From: Thiohalospira halophila DSM 15071
GTDB lineage: Bacteria; Pseudomonadota; Gammaproteobacteria; Thiohalospirales; Thiohalospiraceae
Direction of reading: 5' to 3'
DNA length: 64,000 bases
Assembly (NCBI RefSeq): GCF_900112605.1
Contig: NZ_FOMJ01000001.1
Location: 86,577 to 150,576 of the forward strand
The notes under the pieces were generated by a model. The model saw nothing but the letters and a program-made list of their open reading frames with translations. It was not told the DNA's origin and searched no databases. Positions 29,247-37,939 of this stretch are shown here, piece by piece (position 1 is the first letter of the stretch; the number at the start of each line of letters is the position of its first letter). A program made the position numbers and the translations under genes.

Positions 29247-30740
29247 CTACGCGCTCCATGTTGCCGCCGCCCGGGCGGCGACGGCATCCCGCAGTTCCCG
29301 GGCCGCCTCGCGGCTGTCCGCCTCCACGTAGATTCGTAGCACCCGGGCATTGCCGGAGGCGCGCAGATGGACCACCGAGCCGTCCCCCAGTGTCGCCCGG
29401 ATCCCGTCGTAGGTATCGATGGCGGTGACGGGGGCGGGCAGATCCAGGGCGGCCCCGAGCTGCTGGCGCGCCTCAGCGCTCCCCGACTTGAAGTCCTCGG
29501 CCAGCTCGGCCACCCACTCCCGGGTGAAGCCGGTGAGCTTGGTGCTGTCGGTATGGCGGTCCGGAAGCTCCCGGTCCAGGGCGGCCAGGGAACAGCCTCG
29601 CCTGGCGGCGGCCTGGAGCGCCAGCAGGGCGGGAAGAACGCCGTCGCGGCTGGGGAGCGGGGGGAGGGTGCGCCCCTCCATCGCCAGGGGGCTGGCCGTG
29701 AGCAGGCCGCCGTGGGCGGCGAAGCCCACCACGGCGTCGTCTCCCCGACCCGCCCGGGCCGCCTCCTGATGGAGCGCGGCCCCCAGTTCCGGGGAGGGCA
29801 CCCGGGTACGGTGGACGACCTCGAACCACTCGCTGGCCTCGATGGCCGCGGTGCTGGTTACCGGGGTAACCACCGTGGATGCCCCGAGCTCCCGGGCCGC
29901 CAGGGCACCGATCCGGTCCCCGCGCAGCCAGGTTCCCTCGGCGGTGGCCAGCAGGGGGCGATCGCCGTCCGCGTCGGCGGAGATCAGCGCATCCAGGCCG
30001 TGCTTGCGGACCCACAGGGGCCCGGCCTCTTCCCAGGCCGAGGGCAGGTCCTCGGTATCCAGCGCAAGGAAGGTCTCGCGTCGCCCCAGGCGAGTGACCC
30101 CGGTGCCAAGGGCCTCGAGTAGCGCCACCAGCGGCTCCCGGGCGGTGGTGCTCTGTTCCACCACGCCGACCTTCCAGCCCGTCAGGCCCTCCGGGCGCAG
30201 GAAGGTCTTCAGCCGCTCGCGCCAGCCACTCTCGATGGTGCGGTCGGTCTCACCCAGCGGCACGCCCCCGTGCATGCGAGCCTGCTGGTCAAAGCGGTGC
30301 GAGGGGAGGACCACCGGCTGTCGGCGCAGGGCCGTCTCGTCGGCGCGGCCCGCATCCCCATCGGGGCGGAAGAACTTGAGCCCGTTACTCTCGCCGGACA
30401 TGTGGCTACCGGTGACCAGTACGGCGGGCACGTGGTGGTGCAGGGCGTACCAGGCCAGTGCCGGGGCGGGCAGGCGGCCGGCATTCACGGGGAAGAGCCC
30501 GGAATCCGCGATGGCCGCCGCGGCTGCCCGCATGATGGCGGTGGAGGAGGGGCGGAGATCGCCCCCCACCGGGACCTGGCGGACCCGGTCCAGGTGGCCG
30601 GCCTGGCGGAGGTGGTCGAGAAAGGCGTGGGTGAAGGCGTAGACCACCGCGTCGCCGAGTTCCGTCGCCGGGGCCCGGATCCCGCCGTTGCCGAAGCCGA
30701 CGCCGGTCCGGTGCATGAGGTCGGCGATGCTATGGGGCAT
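29247..30740 (-). CDS. Phosphohexomutase (phosphomannomutase-like)
   Basis: An alpha-D-phosphohexomutase of 497 aa. The active-site loop is VTGSHMSGESNGLKFF, where the usual TASHNP is replaced but the Ser-His pair stays; the metal loop is DADGDRPLL. The sugar loop is unusual (FAAHGGLL in the region where GE(M/E)SGH is expected), and the C-terminal phosphate-binding region RASGNARVLRIYVEA is intact. Adjacent to galU, so it probably supplies a hexose-1-phosphate for exopolysaccharide or LPS. Substrate (mannose or glucose) undecided. Confidence 0.85.
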   Translation of the reverse strand: MPHSIADLMHRTGVGFGNGGIRAPATELGDAVVYAFTHAFLDHLRQAGHLDRVRQVPVGGDLRPSSTAIMRAAAAAIADSGLFPVNAGRLPAPALAWYALHHHVPAVLVTGSHMSGESNGLKFFRPDGDAGRADETALRRQPVVLPSHRFDQQARMHGGVPLGETDRTIESGWRERLKTFLRPEGLTGWKVGVVEQSTTAREPLVALLEALGTGVTRLGRRETFLALDTEDLPSAWEEAGPLWVRKHGLDALISADADGDRPLLATAEGTWLRGDRIGALAARELGASTVVTPVTSTAAIEASEWFEVVHRTRVPSPELGAALHQEAARAGRGDDAVVGFAAHGGLLTASPLAMEGRTLPPLPSRDGVLPALLALQAAARRGCSLAALDRELPDRHTDSTKLTGFTREWVAELAEDFKSGSAEARQQLGAALDLPAPVTAIDTYDGIRATLGDGSVVHLRASGNARVLRIYVEADSREAARELRDAVAARAAATWSA

Positions 30741-30773
30741 GCGTTCTCTCCACCGGGTGGCGAAGGCCGTCGC

Positions 30774-31658
30774 TCAGAGGGCCATGTCCCGGAGATAGGC
30801 GCGGAAATCGTCGCCCAGTTCCGGGTGCTTCAGGGCGTAGCGCACCGTCGCCTCCAGGTAGCCGAGCTTGCTGCCGCAGTCGTAGCGGGTGCCGGCGAAG
30901 CGGTAGGAGAGGACCTGCTCCTCGCGCATGAGGGCGGCGATGGCGTCGGTGAGCTGGATCTCGCCGCCGGCGCCGGCGGGGGTCTGCTCCAGGCGGTCGA
31001 AGATCCGCGAGGAGAGGATGTAGCGCCCCACCACGCCGAGGTTGGTGGGGGCCTCCGCCGGGGCCGGTTTCTCGATGATGTCGTGGACCCGGCCCACGCG
31101 GTCGTCCACGGGGCTGGAGCTGACGATGCCGTACTTGTGGGTCTCCTCGGGCGGGACCTCCTCCACGCCCAGGACGCTGCCGCCGTGGTAGCGGTAGATA
31201 TCGCTCATCTGCTTGAGGGTGGACTCGTTGCCCTCGGGGTCGATGAGGTCGTCGGCGAGGATGACGGCGAACGGGTTGTCGCCCACCAGCGGCTTGGCAC
31301 AGAGGACGGCGTGGCCCAGGCCCAGTGCCTCCGGCTGGCGGACATAGACCGACGCGACCCCCTTGGGGACCATGCCCCGTACCATCTCCAGCAGCTCCGT
31401 CTTGCCCTTCTTCTCCAGCTCCGACTCCAGCTCGTGGTTCTTGTCGAAGTGGTCCTCGATGGCGCGCTTGGCGCTGGAGGTGACGAAGATGAGTTCCGTG
31501 ATGCCGGCGGCCAGGGCCTCCTCCACGGCGTACTGGATGAGCGGCTTGTCCACTACCGGCAGCATCTCCTTGGGGTTGGCCTTGGTAGCGGGCAGAAAGC
31601 GCGTCCCCAGCCCGGCGACGGGGAAGACGGCCTTGGTCAGTCGACGTTGGTTCGGCAT
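30774..31658 (-). CDS. galU: UTP-glucose-1-phosphate uridylyltransferase
   Basis: Makes UDP-glucose from UTP and glucose-1-phosphate. The nucleotide-binding start [23 protein letters not shown] is diagnostic, as are [13 protein letters not shown] and LADDLID. 294 aa, usual length. It lies 33 nt upstream of the phosphohexomutase gene in the same direction, a natural pathway pair. Confidence 0.95.
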   Translation of the reverse strand: MPNQRRLTKAVFPVAGLGTRFLPATKANPKEMLPVVDKPLIQYAVEEALAAGITELIFVTSSAKRAIEDHFDKNHELESELEKKGKTELLEMVRGMVPKGVASVYVRQPEALGLGHAVLCAKPLVGDNPFAVILADDLIDPEGNESTLKQMSDIYRYHGGSVLGVEEVPPEETHKYGIVSSSPVDDRVGRVHDIIEKPAPAEAPTNLGVVGRYILSSRIFDRLEQTPAGAGGEIQLTDAIAALMREEQVLSYRFAGTRYDCGSKLGYLEATVRYALKHPELGDDFRAYLRDMAL

Positions 31659-31939
31659 GGATCTCCAGTCCTTCGATGCGGGGTCCCGGGAACCATTATG
31701 GTGGTGCCGGGCAGCGGCTTAAAGTAACCGGGGCGGGTGGGCGGCGTGTGCCCGGGTTGACCGCGCTCAAGAACCAGTGGGGCGTTCGGGGCGACGCGCC
31801 CCGTACTGATGATCTAGAATGAGTACAAACCCCGGAAGGGGTTCGGGGGGTGGAAAGGTAACGACGCCACACCGGGCCAGAACAGCAAGGCCTTCGAGGC
31901 CGATAGCGGCCCACTGTCATGCAAACGGGAGAACCAACC

Positions 31940-32263
31940 ATGTCCAACAACAGCAGCGATTTTTCGCGTCGTAAGTTCCTCAAGGCCGGCGCCGCCGCCG
32001 TGGCTGCTGCCCCGGTGGCTGCCCTGGTTGGCGGTGGTACCGCCTTCGCCGCCGAGCGGCTGACCAAGGACGACCCCCAGGCCAAGGCCATGAAGTACGT
32101 CCACGACGCCGCCAACTCCGACCAGGCCGGTGACGGCGAGAACTGCGCCAACTGCGCCCTCTATACCGGGGACCGCAGTGCCGACTGGGGCGGCTGCTCC
32201 ATCTTCGGCGGCCGTGAGGTCAACACCAAGGGCTGGTGCACCGCCTGGGCTTCCGCCGGCTAA
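31940..32263 (+). CDS. High-potential iron-sulfur protein (HiPIP)
   Basis: Small periplasmic electron carrier with a 4Fe-4S cluster. The precursor has a Tat signal (FSRRKFLKAGAAAVAAAPVAAL) and a mature domain with four cluster Cys: C-x2-C in GENCANCALY, then GGCSIFGG and GWCTAWASAG. 107 aa from ATG 31940, chosen over an upstream ATG because it starts the Tat peptide properly. HiPIPs are typical of purple sulfur bacteria and of some halophilic or sulfur-oxidising gammaproteobacteria. Monocistronic; a TAGAAT -10-like element at 31815-31820 is a weak promoter candidate. Confidence 0.95.
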   Translation: MSNNSSDFSRRKFLKAGAAAVAAAPVAALVGGGTAFAAERLTKDDPQAKAMKYVHDAANSDQAGDGENCANCALYTGDRSADWGGCSIFGGREVNTKGWCTAWASAG

Positions 32264-32287
32264 CGACTGCGCGGTTCAGGTCGGTAC

Positions 32288-32321
32288 AAGGGGCTGGGCC
32301 AGCAGGTCCAGCCCCTTTTTT
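32288..32321 (+). terminator. Intrinsic terminator of the HiPIP gene
   Basis: AAGGGGCTGG (32288-32297) pairs with CCAGCCCCTT (32308-32317), running into TTTTTT. Clear rho-independent terminator 25 nt after the stop. Confidence 0.9.
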
Positions 32322-32368
32322 GTGTGCCGGACCGGCCGCGGGGTAATGCGCCGTCAGGTGTGTCGATG

Positions 32369-32400
32369 TTCAGCCCTGTTTCAGGTGGCGCCGGTAGGGT
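32369..32400 (+). promoter_or_regulatory. Direct-repeat promoter, cytochrome/PepSY/TCS operon
   Basis: TTCAG (32369-32373), N6, TTCAG (32380-32384), N10, TAGGGT (32395-32400). The 11-bp repeat period and the position before a -10-like element resemble PhoP/OmpR-type activator sites. The same arrangement with the same spacings occurs at 35487-35518. Confidence 0.6.
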
Positions 32401-32433
32401 GTTGTAAGACCCTGAAACCGGAAGGAGCCTGCC

Positions 32434-33093
32434 ATGGTTGGTACAAGTAAGCACGCCGAATCGCAGACGCGAGTCTGGGACCCCTGGGTCCGGATCTCCC
32501 ACTGGACCCTGGCAGCAGCCTTCTTCGGCGCCTACTTTATCGTGGAAGAACCGCTGGCCGTTCATGTCTGGCTGGGCTACCTGGTGGGAGCACTGCTCCT
32601 GATCCGAGTCATTTGGGGTGTGATCGGGCCGCGCCACGCCCGTTTCAGCCATTTTATCCCTTCGCCGCGAATTTTTCTGGACTATTCCGGCAAGCTGCTG
32701 CGGGGCCGGGCACCGCGCTATCTTGGCCACAACCCCGCCGGTGGAGCCATGATCGCCGCCCTGTTGCTGGCGCTGACGGGGACCGTGACTACCGGGCTCA
32801 TGGTCTACGGGGCCAAGGAGAAGGCGGGGCCGCTGGCCGGCTGGTACGCTGCTGCCGAGCCGGGGCCCTCCCTGATCGCCCGGGCCGATGATGGTAGCGA
32901 GGCGGAGGATGGTGAGCATGAGGAGGCCGAGGTGCTGGAAGAACTGCACGAATTCTTTGCCAACCTGACCCTGATCCTGGTGGGCCTGCACGTCCTGGGC
33001 ATCCTTGTTTCCAGCATCGCCCACCGAGAGAACCTGGTCCGGGCCATGGTCACCGGCCGCAAGCGGGCCAAGGGACCGGGGGACCGCTCATGA
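32434..33093 (+). CDS. Cytochrome b561-family membrane protein
   Basis: 219 aa with four transmembrane helices; paired His in the first (RISHWTLAAAFFGAYF), second (HVWLGYLVGALLLIRVIWG) and last (LILVGLHVLGILVSSIAH) helices could ligate b haem. Short acidic loop (DDGSEAEDGEHEEAEV) before the last helix. Such proteins shuttle electrons at the inner membrane. First gene of an operon with a PepSY protein, response regulator and kinase, each overlapping the next, which hints at metal- or redox-linked control. Confidence 0.85.
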   Translation: MVGTSKHAESQTRVWDPWVRISHWTLAAAFFGAYFIVEEPLAVHVWLGYLVGALLLIRVIWGVIGPRHARFSHFIPSPRIFLDYSGKLLRGRAPRYLGHNPAGGAMIAALLLALTGTVTTGLMVYGAKEKAGPLAGWYAAAEPGPSLIARADDGSEAEDGEHEEAEVLEELHEFFANLTLILVGLHVLGILVSSIAHRENLVRAMVTGRKRAKGPGDRS

Positions 33094-33437
33094 GCCGCAG
33101 GCAGGCCTTTTTCCTGGCCTGGGTCGCCCTGCTCCTCCTCTCCCTGGGGATCGTGCTTGGGGCCAACCAGGCCCGGGCCGGGGAGGGGCTGGAGGAGCTG
33201 CGCGAGCTCCACCAGGAGGGGGCGATCCAGTCCCTGGAGGTGGTTCTGGAACGGGCCCGGGAGCGGGTGCCCGGGGGGCGTCTGGTGGAGGCGGAACTCC
33301 ACCGAGAGGGGGACCAGCTCCTGTACGAGGTGGAGTTCATCGATCAACAGGGCGTGTTGCGGGAGCTGTTCTTCGATGCCCGGGATGGCACCTATATCCC
33401 CGGCGAGCCGGTCCGGGAAGAGCAGGAGGACCACTGA
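33090..33437 (+). CDS. PepSY-domain exported protein
   Basis: 115 aa with a signal peptide or anchor (FFLAWVALLLLSLGIVLGANQARA) and one PepSY-like unit: LERARERVPGGRLVEAEL, YEVEFIDQQGVLRELFFDARDGTYI. PepSY proteins are periplasmic and often accompany two-component systems, perhaps as signal modulators. ATGA overlaps on both sides show tight coupling. Confidence 0.82.
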   Translation: MSRRQAFFLAWVALLLLSLGIVLGANQARAGEGLEELRELHQEGAIQSLEVVLERARERVPGGRLVEAELHREGDQLLYEVEFIDQQGVLRELFFDARDGTYIPGEPVREEQEDH

Positions 33438-34099
33438 TGCGAGTCCTGGTGGTGGAAGATGACTCCGAGCTGGGCGCTCACCTCCGGGATGCCCTGCGCG
33501 AGGCCGGCTATGCCGCCGATATCACCACCGACGGTGAAGAGGCGGCCTACCTCGGGCGCGAGGAGCCCTACGATGCGGTGGTGCTGGATCTGGGCCTGCC
33601 GGGCCGCTCCGGGCTGCAGGTGCTCGAGGAGTGGCGGCAGGGCGGGGTGGAGCTGCCGGTGCTCATCCTCACCGCCCGCGATGCCTGGTACGAGCGGGTG
33701 GAGGGGTTCGAGGCCGGAGCCGATGATTACCTCGGCAAGCCGTTCCACACGGAAGAGCTGCTCGCCCGGTTGGCCGCCCTGCTTCGGCGCCATCACGGCC
33801 GGGCCGGGGGCCCCCTGGCGGTGGCCGGCCTGCGCCTGGACGAATCCCGTCAGGTGGTGGTGACCTCCGACGGTGCCGAGCACGAGCTGACCGGGACGGA
33901 GTTCCGGCTGCTGCGCTATCTCATGCTCAACCCCGGCCGCGTCCTGTCCAAGACCGCGCTTACCGAGCATGTCTACGAGTACGACGCCGAGCGCGACAGC
34001 AATGTGGTGGAGGTCTACATCCGCCGTCTGCGCTGCAAGGTGGGCAGTGATCGCATCCGTACCCGCCGCGGCCAGGGCTACGAACTGGTAGTGGACTAA
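33437..34099 (+). CDS. OmpR-family response regulator
   Basis: 220 aa. Receiver: VVEDDSELG acidic pair, VVLDLGLPGRSG (phospho-Asp), YLGKPFHTEEL (Lys). Effector: winged helix with LTGTEFRLLRYLMLNPGRVLSKTALTEHVY and NVVEVYIRRLRCKVG. PhoP-like layout, and partner of the PhoQ-like kinase next door. It is the best candidate to bind the TTCAG repeats upstream of its own operon and of the efflux operon. Confidence 0.92.
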   Translation: MRVLVVEDDSELGAHLRDALREAGYAADITTDGEEAAYLGREEPYDAVVLDLGLPGRSGLQVLEEWRQGGVELPVLILTARDAWYERVEGFEAGADDYLGKPFHTEELLARLAALLRRHHGRAGGPLAVAGLRLDESRQVVVTSDGAEHELTGTEFRLLRYLMLNPGRVLSKTALTEHVYEYDAERDSNVVEVYIRRLRCKVGSDRIRTRRGQGYELVVD

Positions 34100-35457
34100 T
34101 GCTTTTCCCGTCCCTCTCCCTCAAGGTCCGCCTCTCCCTGGCCTTGTCCGTCAGCCTGCTCCTGCTGCTGGGGACGCAGTACTGGGTGGTCAGTGGGGCC
34201 ATCCGCGCTACCGCCGAGGACTACGTGGCCAGCCGCCTGCGCCACGATACCGAGGGCCTGCTAGCCGCTCTGCAGTGGGAGGCTGACGGTCCGTTGTTGC
34301 GCGACATCGGCGATTCCATCTACCGTCGACCCTACTCGGGCCACTACTATCGCGTCCGGACCGACGGGCAGGACCTGCGCTCGCGCTCCCTGTGGGATGC
34401 CGAGCTGCCGCTGCCCGAGGTCTCGGTGGGCGAAACCCGCCGGCTCCATCGGGCGGGGCCCCAGGACCAGCCCCTGCTGGTGCGGGTGGCGGCCTTCCGC
34501 AAGGAAGGGCGCGCTGTTCGCATGGCGGTCGCCGAGGACCTTTCCCCGCTGCAGGCGGACCTGCGGACCTTCCAGTGGCACTACGGCCTGGTCTCCCTGG
34601 GAATAGGCCTGGGGCTGCTGGCCCTGCAATGGGGGGTGGTGGCCCTGGGGATGCGCCCGCTCCGGCGCCTGGGCACCCAGATCCAGCGACTGGAGGCGGG
34701 GGAGCAGGAGTCCCTTTCCGGGGACGTGCCCGGCGAGGTACGGCCCCTGGTGGGCGAGGTTAACCGGCTGATCGGGGTGCTCGGCGGCCGCCTTGAGCGC
34801 TCCCGCAATGCCCTGGGCAACCTGGCTCATGCCCTGAAGACTCCCCTGACCCAGTTGTTCCAGGCAGCCGAGGATCCGGGGACCGTCCCGGATCCCGAGC
34901 GGCGCCAGCGGATCCTGGAGCCCGCCGAGAACATACGGGGGCGTATCGAGCGGGAGTTGAAACGGGCCCGCCTGGCGGCTGGCGCTCCCGGCCAGCGCTT
35001 CCTGCCAGACCGGGAGATCCCCGCCCTGATCCGGGTCCTGAAGCGCACCCATGCCGACCGCGACCTGGACTTTACCTATGCCGGGCCGGCGGATGAGCGC
35101 CCCTTCGGTGACCGCGAGGACCTCCTGGAGCTGACCGGCAATCTCCTGGATAACGCCGCCAAATGGGCCCGCTCACGGGTCCGGGTCGGTGTCGACCAGG
35201 CGGCGGGCCTCGCCCTGACCGTGGAGGATGATGGCCCCGGCGTCCCCGCCGAACGGGCCGGGGAACTGACCCGCCGGGGAGCGCGGCTCGACGAGGAGCG
35301 GGAGGGTCATGGCCTGGGCCTGGCCATCGTCCGCGATATCGTCGATGCCTACGGTGGCGATCTCCACTTCGGCTCTTCCGAGCCCCTGGGTGGCCTGGCC
35401 GTTACCGTCTCGCTGCCCCAGCAGGAGGGGGATCCGAACCGGGTTGCCTCCCTGTAA
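34099..35457 (+). CDS. PhoQ-like sensor histidine kinase
   Basis: 452 aa. TM1 VRLSLALSVSLLLLLGTQYWVV, a periplasmic loop of about 130 aa, TM2 YGLVSLGIGLGLLALQWGVVAL, a HAMP-like region, then HisKA with NLAHALKTPLTQLF, the ALKTP form typical of PhoQ relatives. ATPase boxes: NLLDNAAKWARS, DDGPGVP, GHGLGLAIVRDIVDAYGG. Starts at the stop of the regulator gene (TAATG). Confidence 0.92.
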   Translation: MLFPSLSLKVRLSLALSVSLLLLLGTQYWVVSGAIRATAEDYVASRLRHDTEGLLAALQWEADGPLLRDIGDSIYRRPYSGHYYRVRTDGQDLRSRSLWDAELPLPEVSVGETRRLHRAGPQDQPLLVRVAAFRKEGRAVRMAVAEDLSPLQADLRTFQWHYGLVSLGIGLGLLALQWGVVALGMRPLRRLGTQIQRLEAGEQESLSGDVPGEVRPLVGEVNRLIGVLGGRLERSRNALGNLAHALKTPLTQLFQAAEDPGTVPDPERRQRILEPAENIRGRIERELKRARLAAGAPGQRFLPDREIPALIRVLKRTHADRDLDFTYAGPADERPFGDREDLLELTGNLLDNAAKWARSRVRVGVDQAAGLALTVEDDGPGVPAERAGELTRRGARLDEEREGHGLGLAIVRDIVDAYGGDLHFGSSEPLGGLAVTVSLPQQEGDPNRVASL

Positions 35458-35486
35458 TACCCCTGGCAACCCGAACGCCCCGCCTT

Positions 35487-35518
35487 TTCAGCTTCGCTTC
35501 AGGGTCCTCCTTTAGGCT
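35487..35518 (+). promoter_or_regulatory. Direct-repeat promoter, efflux operon
   Basis: TTCAG (35487-35491), N6, TTCAG (35498-35502), N10, TAGGCT (35513-35518), 28 nt before the efflux operon's first ATG. Same repeat, spacer and -10 distance as at 32369, so the two operons are probably co-regulated. Confidence 0.62.
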
Positions 35519-35546
35519 TCTCTCCATGCCTATTTCGGAGGGTTCC

Positions 35547-36866
35547 ATGTCCCCGTTTCCTGTCACATCCCGACCCCGCCAACGGCCCCTTGCCGTCACC
35601 CTGGTGGCCCTCTGCCTCGCCTCCGGGCCGGTTTCTGCCGCTTCCTCCAACGGTGCGGGCGATGCCCGCTTCGACCCGCTCGCCAGCGATGCCGGCCTGA
35701 GCCTGGGCCAGGTGGTCCGGTGGGCGGCCGATCGTCATCCGGAGAAGGAGCAGTCCCGGGCTGGCCAGCGGGCGGCGTCCGCCCTGCGCGGGCGCGCCGA
35801 CGCCTGGCTCTCCGGCAATCCGGCGGGCGTCCTGTCCCACTACAACGACGCGGGGGCTACCGCTGCCGGTAACCGCGAATGGGAAGCCGGGGTTGAACTC
35901 CCATTGTGGCACCTCGGCCAGCGCGCCGCTCGCCGGTCCCTGGCCGAGGCGGCGGAGGAGCAGGCCCGCTCGATCCCAGAGGCGGTGCGGCTCCAGGCCG
36001 CCGGCCGGGTGCGCGAGACCCTGTGGGCCATCGCCCTCCAGCGCAACCGGGTGGCCCTGGCGGAGACGGAGCGGGCCCATGCCCGTGCCCTGGCGGACAA
36101 GGTCCAACGGCGGCTGGAGCTCGGGGATCTGGCCCGGACCGCTCGGCTGCTGGCCCGGGAGCGGGTGGTGGAGAAAGAGACCGCGCTGGAGAGTGCGCGC
36201 TCCCGCCTCCGGGTCCTGCGCGCCGACTATCGCCGTATCACGGGCCTGGATCGGACGCCGTCGCAGTGGCGCGAAGACCGGGCCCGGACCCTGTCGGACC
36301 AGACCATTCCGGTGAAGGACCATCCCTTCCTGCGTCGGGCCGCCCTGAAAGTGGAGCAGCTGCGGGCGCGGCGCCGCCTGGCCGGTATCCAGGCCGCGGA
36401 ACCGCCCTCCCTGGTCCTGGGGACCCGGCAGGAGCGGGCCGCCGATGGGTCCGCGGTGAACAGCCTGCACGCCTCCCTCCGTATCCCCTTCGGTATGGCG
36501 GAACAACGCGAGGGTAGGCGGGCCGCGGTGGGAGTGGAACTCGCGGCGGCCCGGAGTCGGCTGGACCGACAGCGTCGGGAGGTGCTCACCGCCCTGGATG
36601 AGGCCCGGCAAGGGATCGCCGTTGCCCGCCGTACCCTGCGCCAGGCCCGGCATCGCGAGGAGTTCGCGACGCAGAGCCGGACCCTGGCGCGCAAGGCCTT
36701 CGATGCCGGCGAGTACGGCCTCATGGACCTGATCCGGGTCCAGGACAAGTACGCCGCCGCCCGCCGCGATCGTGCCCAGCGTGAACTGAAGCTGGAGCGT
36801 GCCGTCGCTCGATTCAACCAAGCAGCCGGAGTAATCCCGTGGCCCCGTTCCGAATCCTCGCAATAG
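35547..36866 (+). CDS. CzcC-type outer-membrane factor (TolC family)
   Basis: 439 aa with a signal peptide (LAVTLVALCLASGPVSA) and two halves of long alpha-helical repeats rich in Arg/Ala/Glu (EQARSIPEAVRLQAAGRVRETLWAIAL; DEARQGIAVARRTLRQARHREEF), with GEYGLMDLIRVQDKYAAAR near the end, typical of TolC/CzcC proteins. Forms the outer-membrane duct of a tripartite efflux pump. ATG 35547 is preferred over 35526 because GGAGG precedes it. Confidence 0.87.
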   Translation: MSPFPVTSRPRQRPLAVTLVALCLASGPVSAASSNGAGDARFDPLASDAGLSLGQVVRWAADRHPEKEQSRAGQRAASALRGRADAWLSGNPAGVLSHYNDAGATAAGNREWEAGVELPLWHLGQRAARRSLAEAAEEQARSIPEAVRLQAAGRVRETLWAIALQRNRVALAETERAHARALADKVQRRLELGDLARTARLLARERVVEKETALESARSRLRVLRADYRRITGLDRTPSQWREDRARTLSDQTIPVKDHPFLRRAALKVEQLRARRRLAGIQAAEPPSLVLGTRQERAADGSAVNSLHASLRIPFGMAEQREGRRAAVGVELAAARSRLDRQRREVLTALDEARQGIAVARRTLRQARHREEFATQSRTLARKAFDAGEYGLMDLIRVQDKYAAARRDRAQRELKLERAVARFNQAAGVIPWPRSESSQ

Positions 36867-37939
36867 CCTGCCTGACGGCCTGGACGGTCTCCGCCCAGGC
36901 CGCCCACGAGATCACCTTCAGCCCCGCCCAGATGGAGCGCCTGGGGGTATCCACCGCAGAGGTCGCCCCCGGCAAGGAGGTCCAGACCGAGACCCTGCCG
37001 GCCCGGGTGGTCATTCCCCCCGAGCAGGAGCGGGTGGTGAGCGCTCCCCAGGGCGGCCTGGTCACCGCCCTGCACGCGGCCAGGGAGGAACCGGTCCGGG
37101 AGGGCGCGGTCCTGGCCGAGATCCGCAGCCCGGAACTGGTGAAGAACCAGCAGGAATTCCTGGGCGCCCGCTCGGCCAGGGATCTGGCAGCGGCGAGCCT
37201 GGAGCGGGACCGGCAGCTGTCCGACGACGGGGTCATCCCCCAGCGCCGGTACCAGGAAACCCGCAGCCGCTTCAAGCAGGCCCGGGCGGCCCTGGAGGCA
37301 CGGCGTCAGGCCCTGGTGCTCGCCGGCATGAGCGAGGCCGGTGTGGAGCGCCTGGCGGAGACGGGTGAGCTGTCTGGCCGGCTCCGGGTACGGTCGCCCA
37401 TGGACGGGGTGGTTCTGGAGAAGATGGTCCGCTCCGGGCAGCGCCTGCAACAGGCGACACCCTTGTACCGAATGGCCCGGCTCGATCCCCTGTGGCTGGA
37501 GATCCGGCTGCCCCTGGACCGCCTGCAGGGGGTGGCCGCGGGTGTCCCGGTGAGCGTGCCCTGCGCCGGCCTGGAGGCCACCGTCTCGCGGGTGGGGCGC
37601 ACCGCCGAGGCCGAGAGCCAGACGGTGCTGGTCCGGGCCGAGGTGGCGGGCGGTGAGCCCTGCCTGCGGCCGGGGCAATACGTGGAGACCCGCCTGGAGG
37701 TGGGCGCCGGTGAGGGCCGCTTCCGGGTCCCGGAAGGGGCCGTGGTCCGCAACCAGGGCAAGCCGTGGGTGTTTGTGCGCCAGGCCAGCGGGTTCATGCC
37801 GGTGGCCGTCAGTGTGCACGGGCACCGGGAAGGGGACACCGCCGTGATCAGCGGCCCGCTCCAGGCCGGGCAATCCGTGGCGGTCAGCGGCCTGGCAGCC
37901 ATCAAGGGCGCCTGGTCCGGCTACGGCGGGGGTGAATGA
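36839..37939 (+). CDS. CzcB/CusB-type periplasmic adaptor
   Basis: 366 aa from GTG 36839 (GGAG 7 nt upstream), overlapping czcC. Signal peptide ILAIACLTAWTVSAQA. Family segments: HEITFSPAQMERLGVSTAEV, two lipoyl/barrel-sandwich halves (VVSAPQGGLVTALHAAREEPVREGAVLAEI and LRVRSPMDGVVLEKMVRSGQRL), helical hairpin between them and the beta-barrel RLDPLWLEIRLPLDRLQGV. Connects the RND pump to the outer-membrane factor. No N-terminal metal-binding His/Met extension is visible. Confidence 0.9.
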   Translation: MAPFRILAIACLTAWTVSAQAAHEITFSPAQMERLGVSTAEVAPGKEVQTETLPARVVIPPEQERVVSAPQGGLVTALHAAREEPVREGAVLAEIRSPELVKNQQEFLGARSARDLAAASLERDRQLSDDGVIPQRRYQETRSRFKQARAALEARRQALVLAGMSEAGVERLAETGELSGRLRVRSPMDGVVLEKMVRSGQRLQQATPLYRMARLDPLWLEIRLPLDRLQGVAAGVPVSVPCAGLEATVSRVGRTAEAESQTVLVRAEVAGGEPCLRPGQYVETRLEVGAGEGRFRVPEGAVVRNQGKPWVFVRQASGFMPVAVSVHGHREGDTAVISGPLQAGQSVAVSGLAAIKGAWSGYGGGE

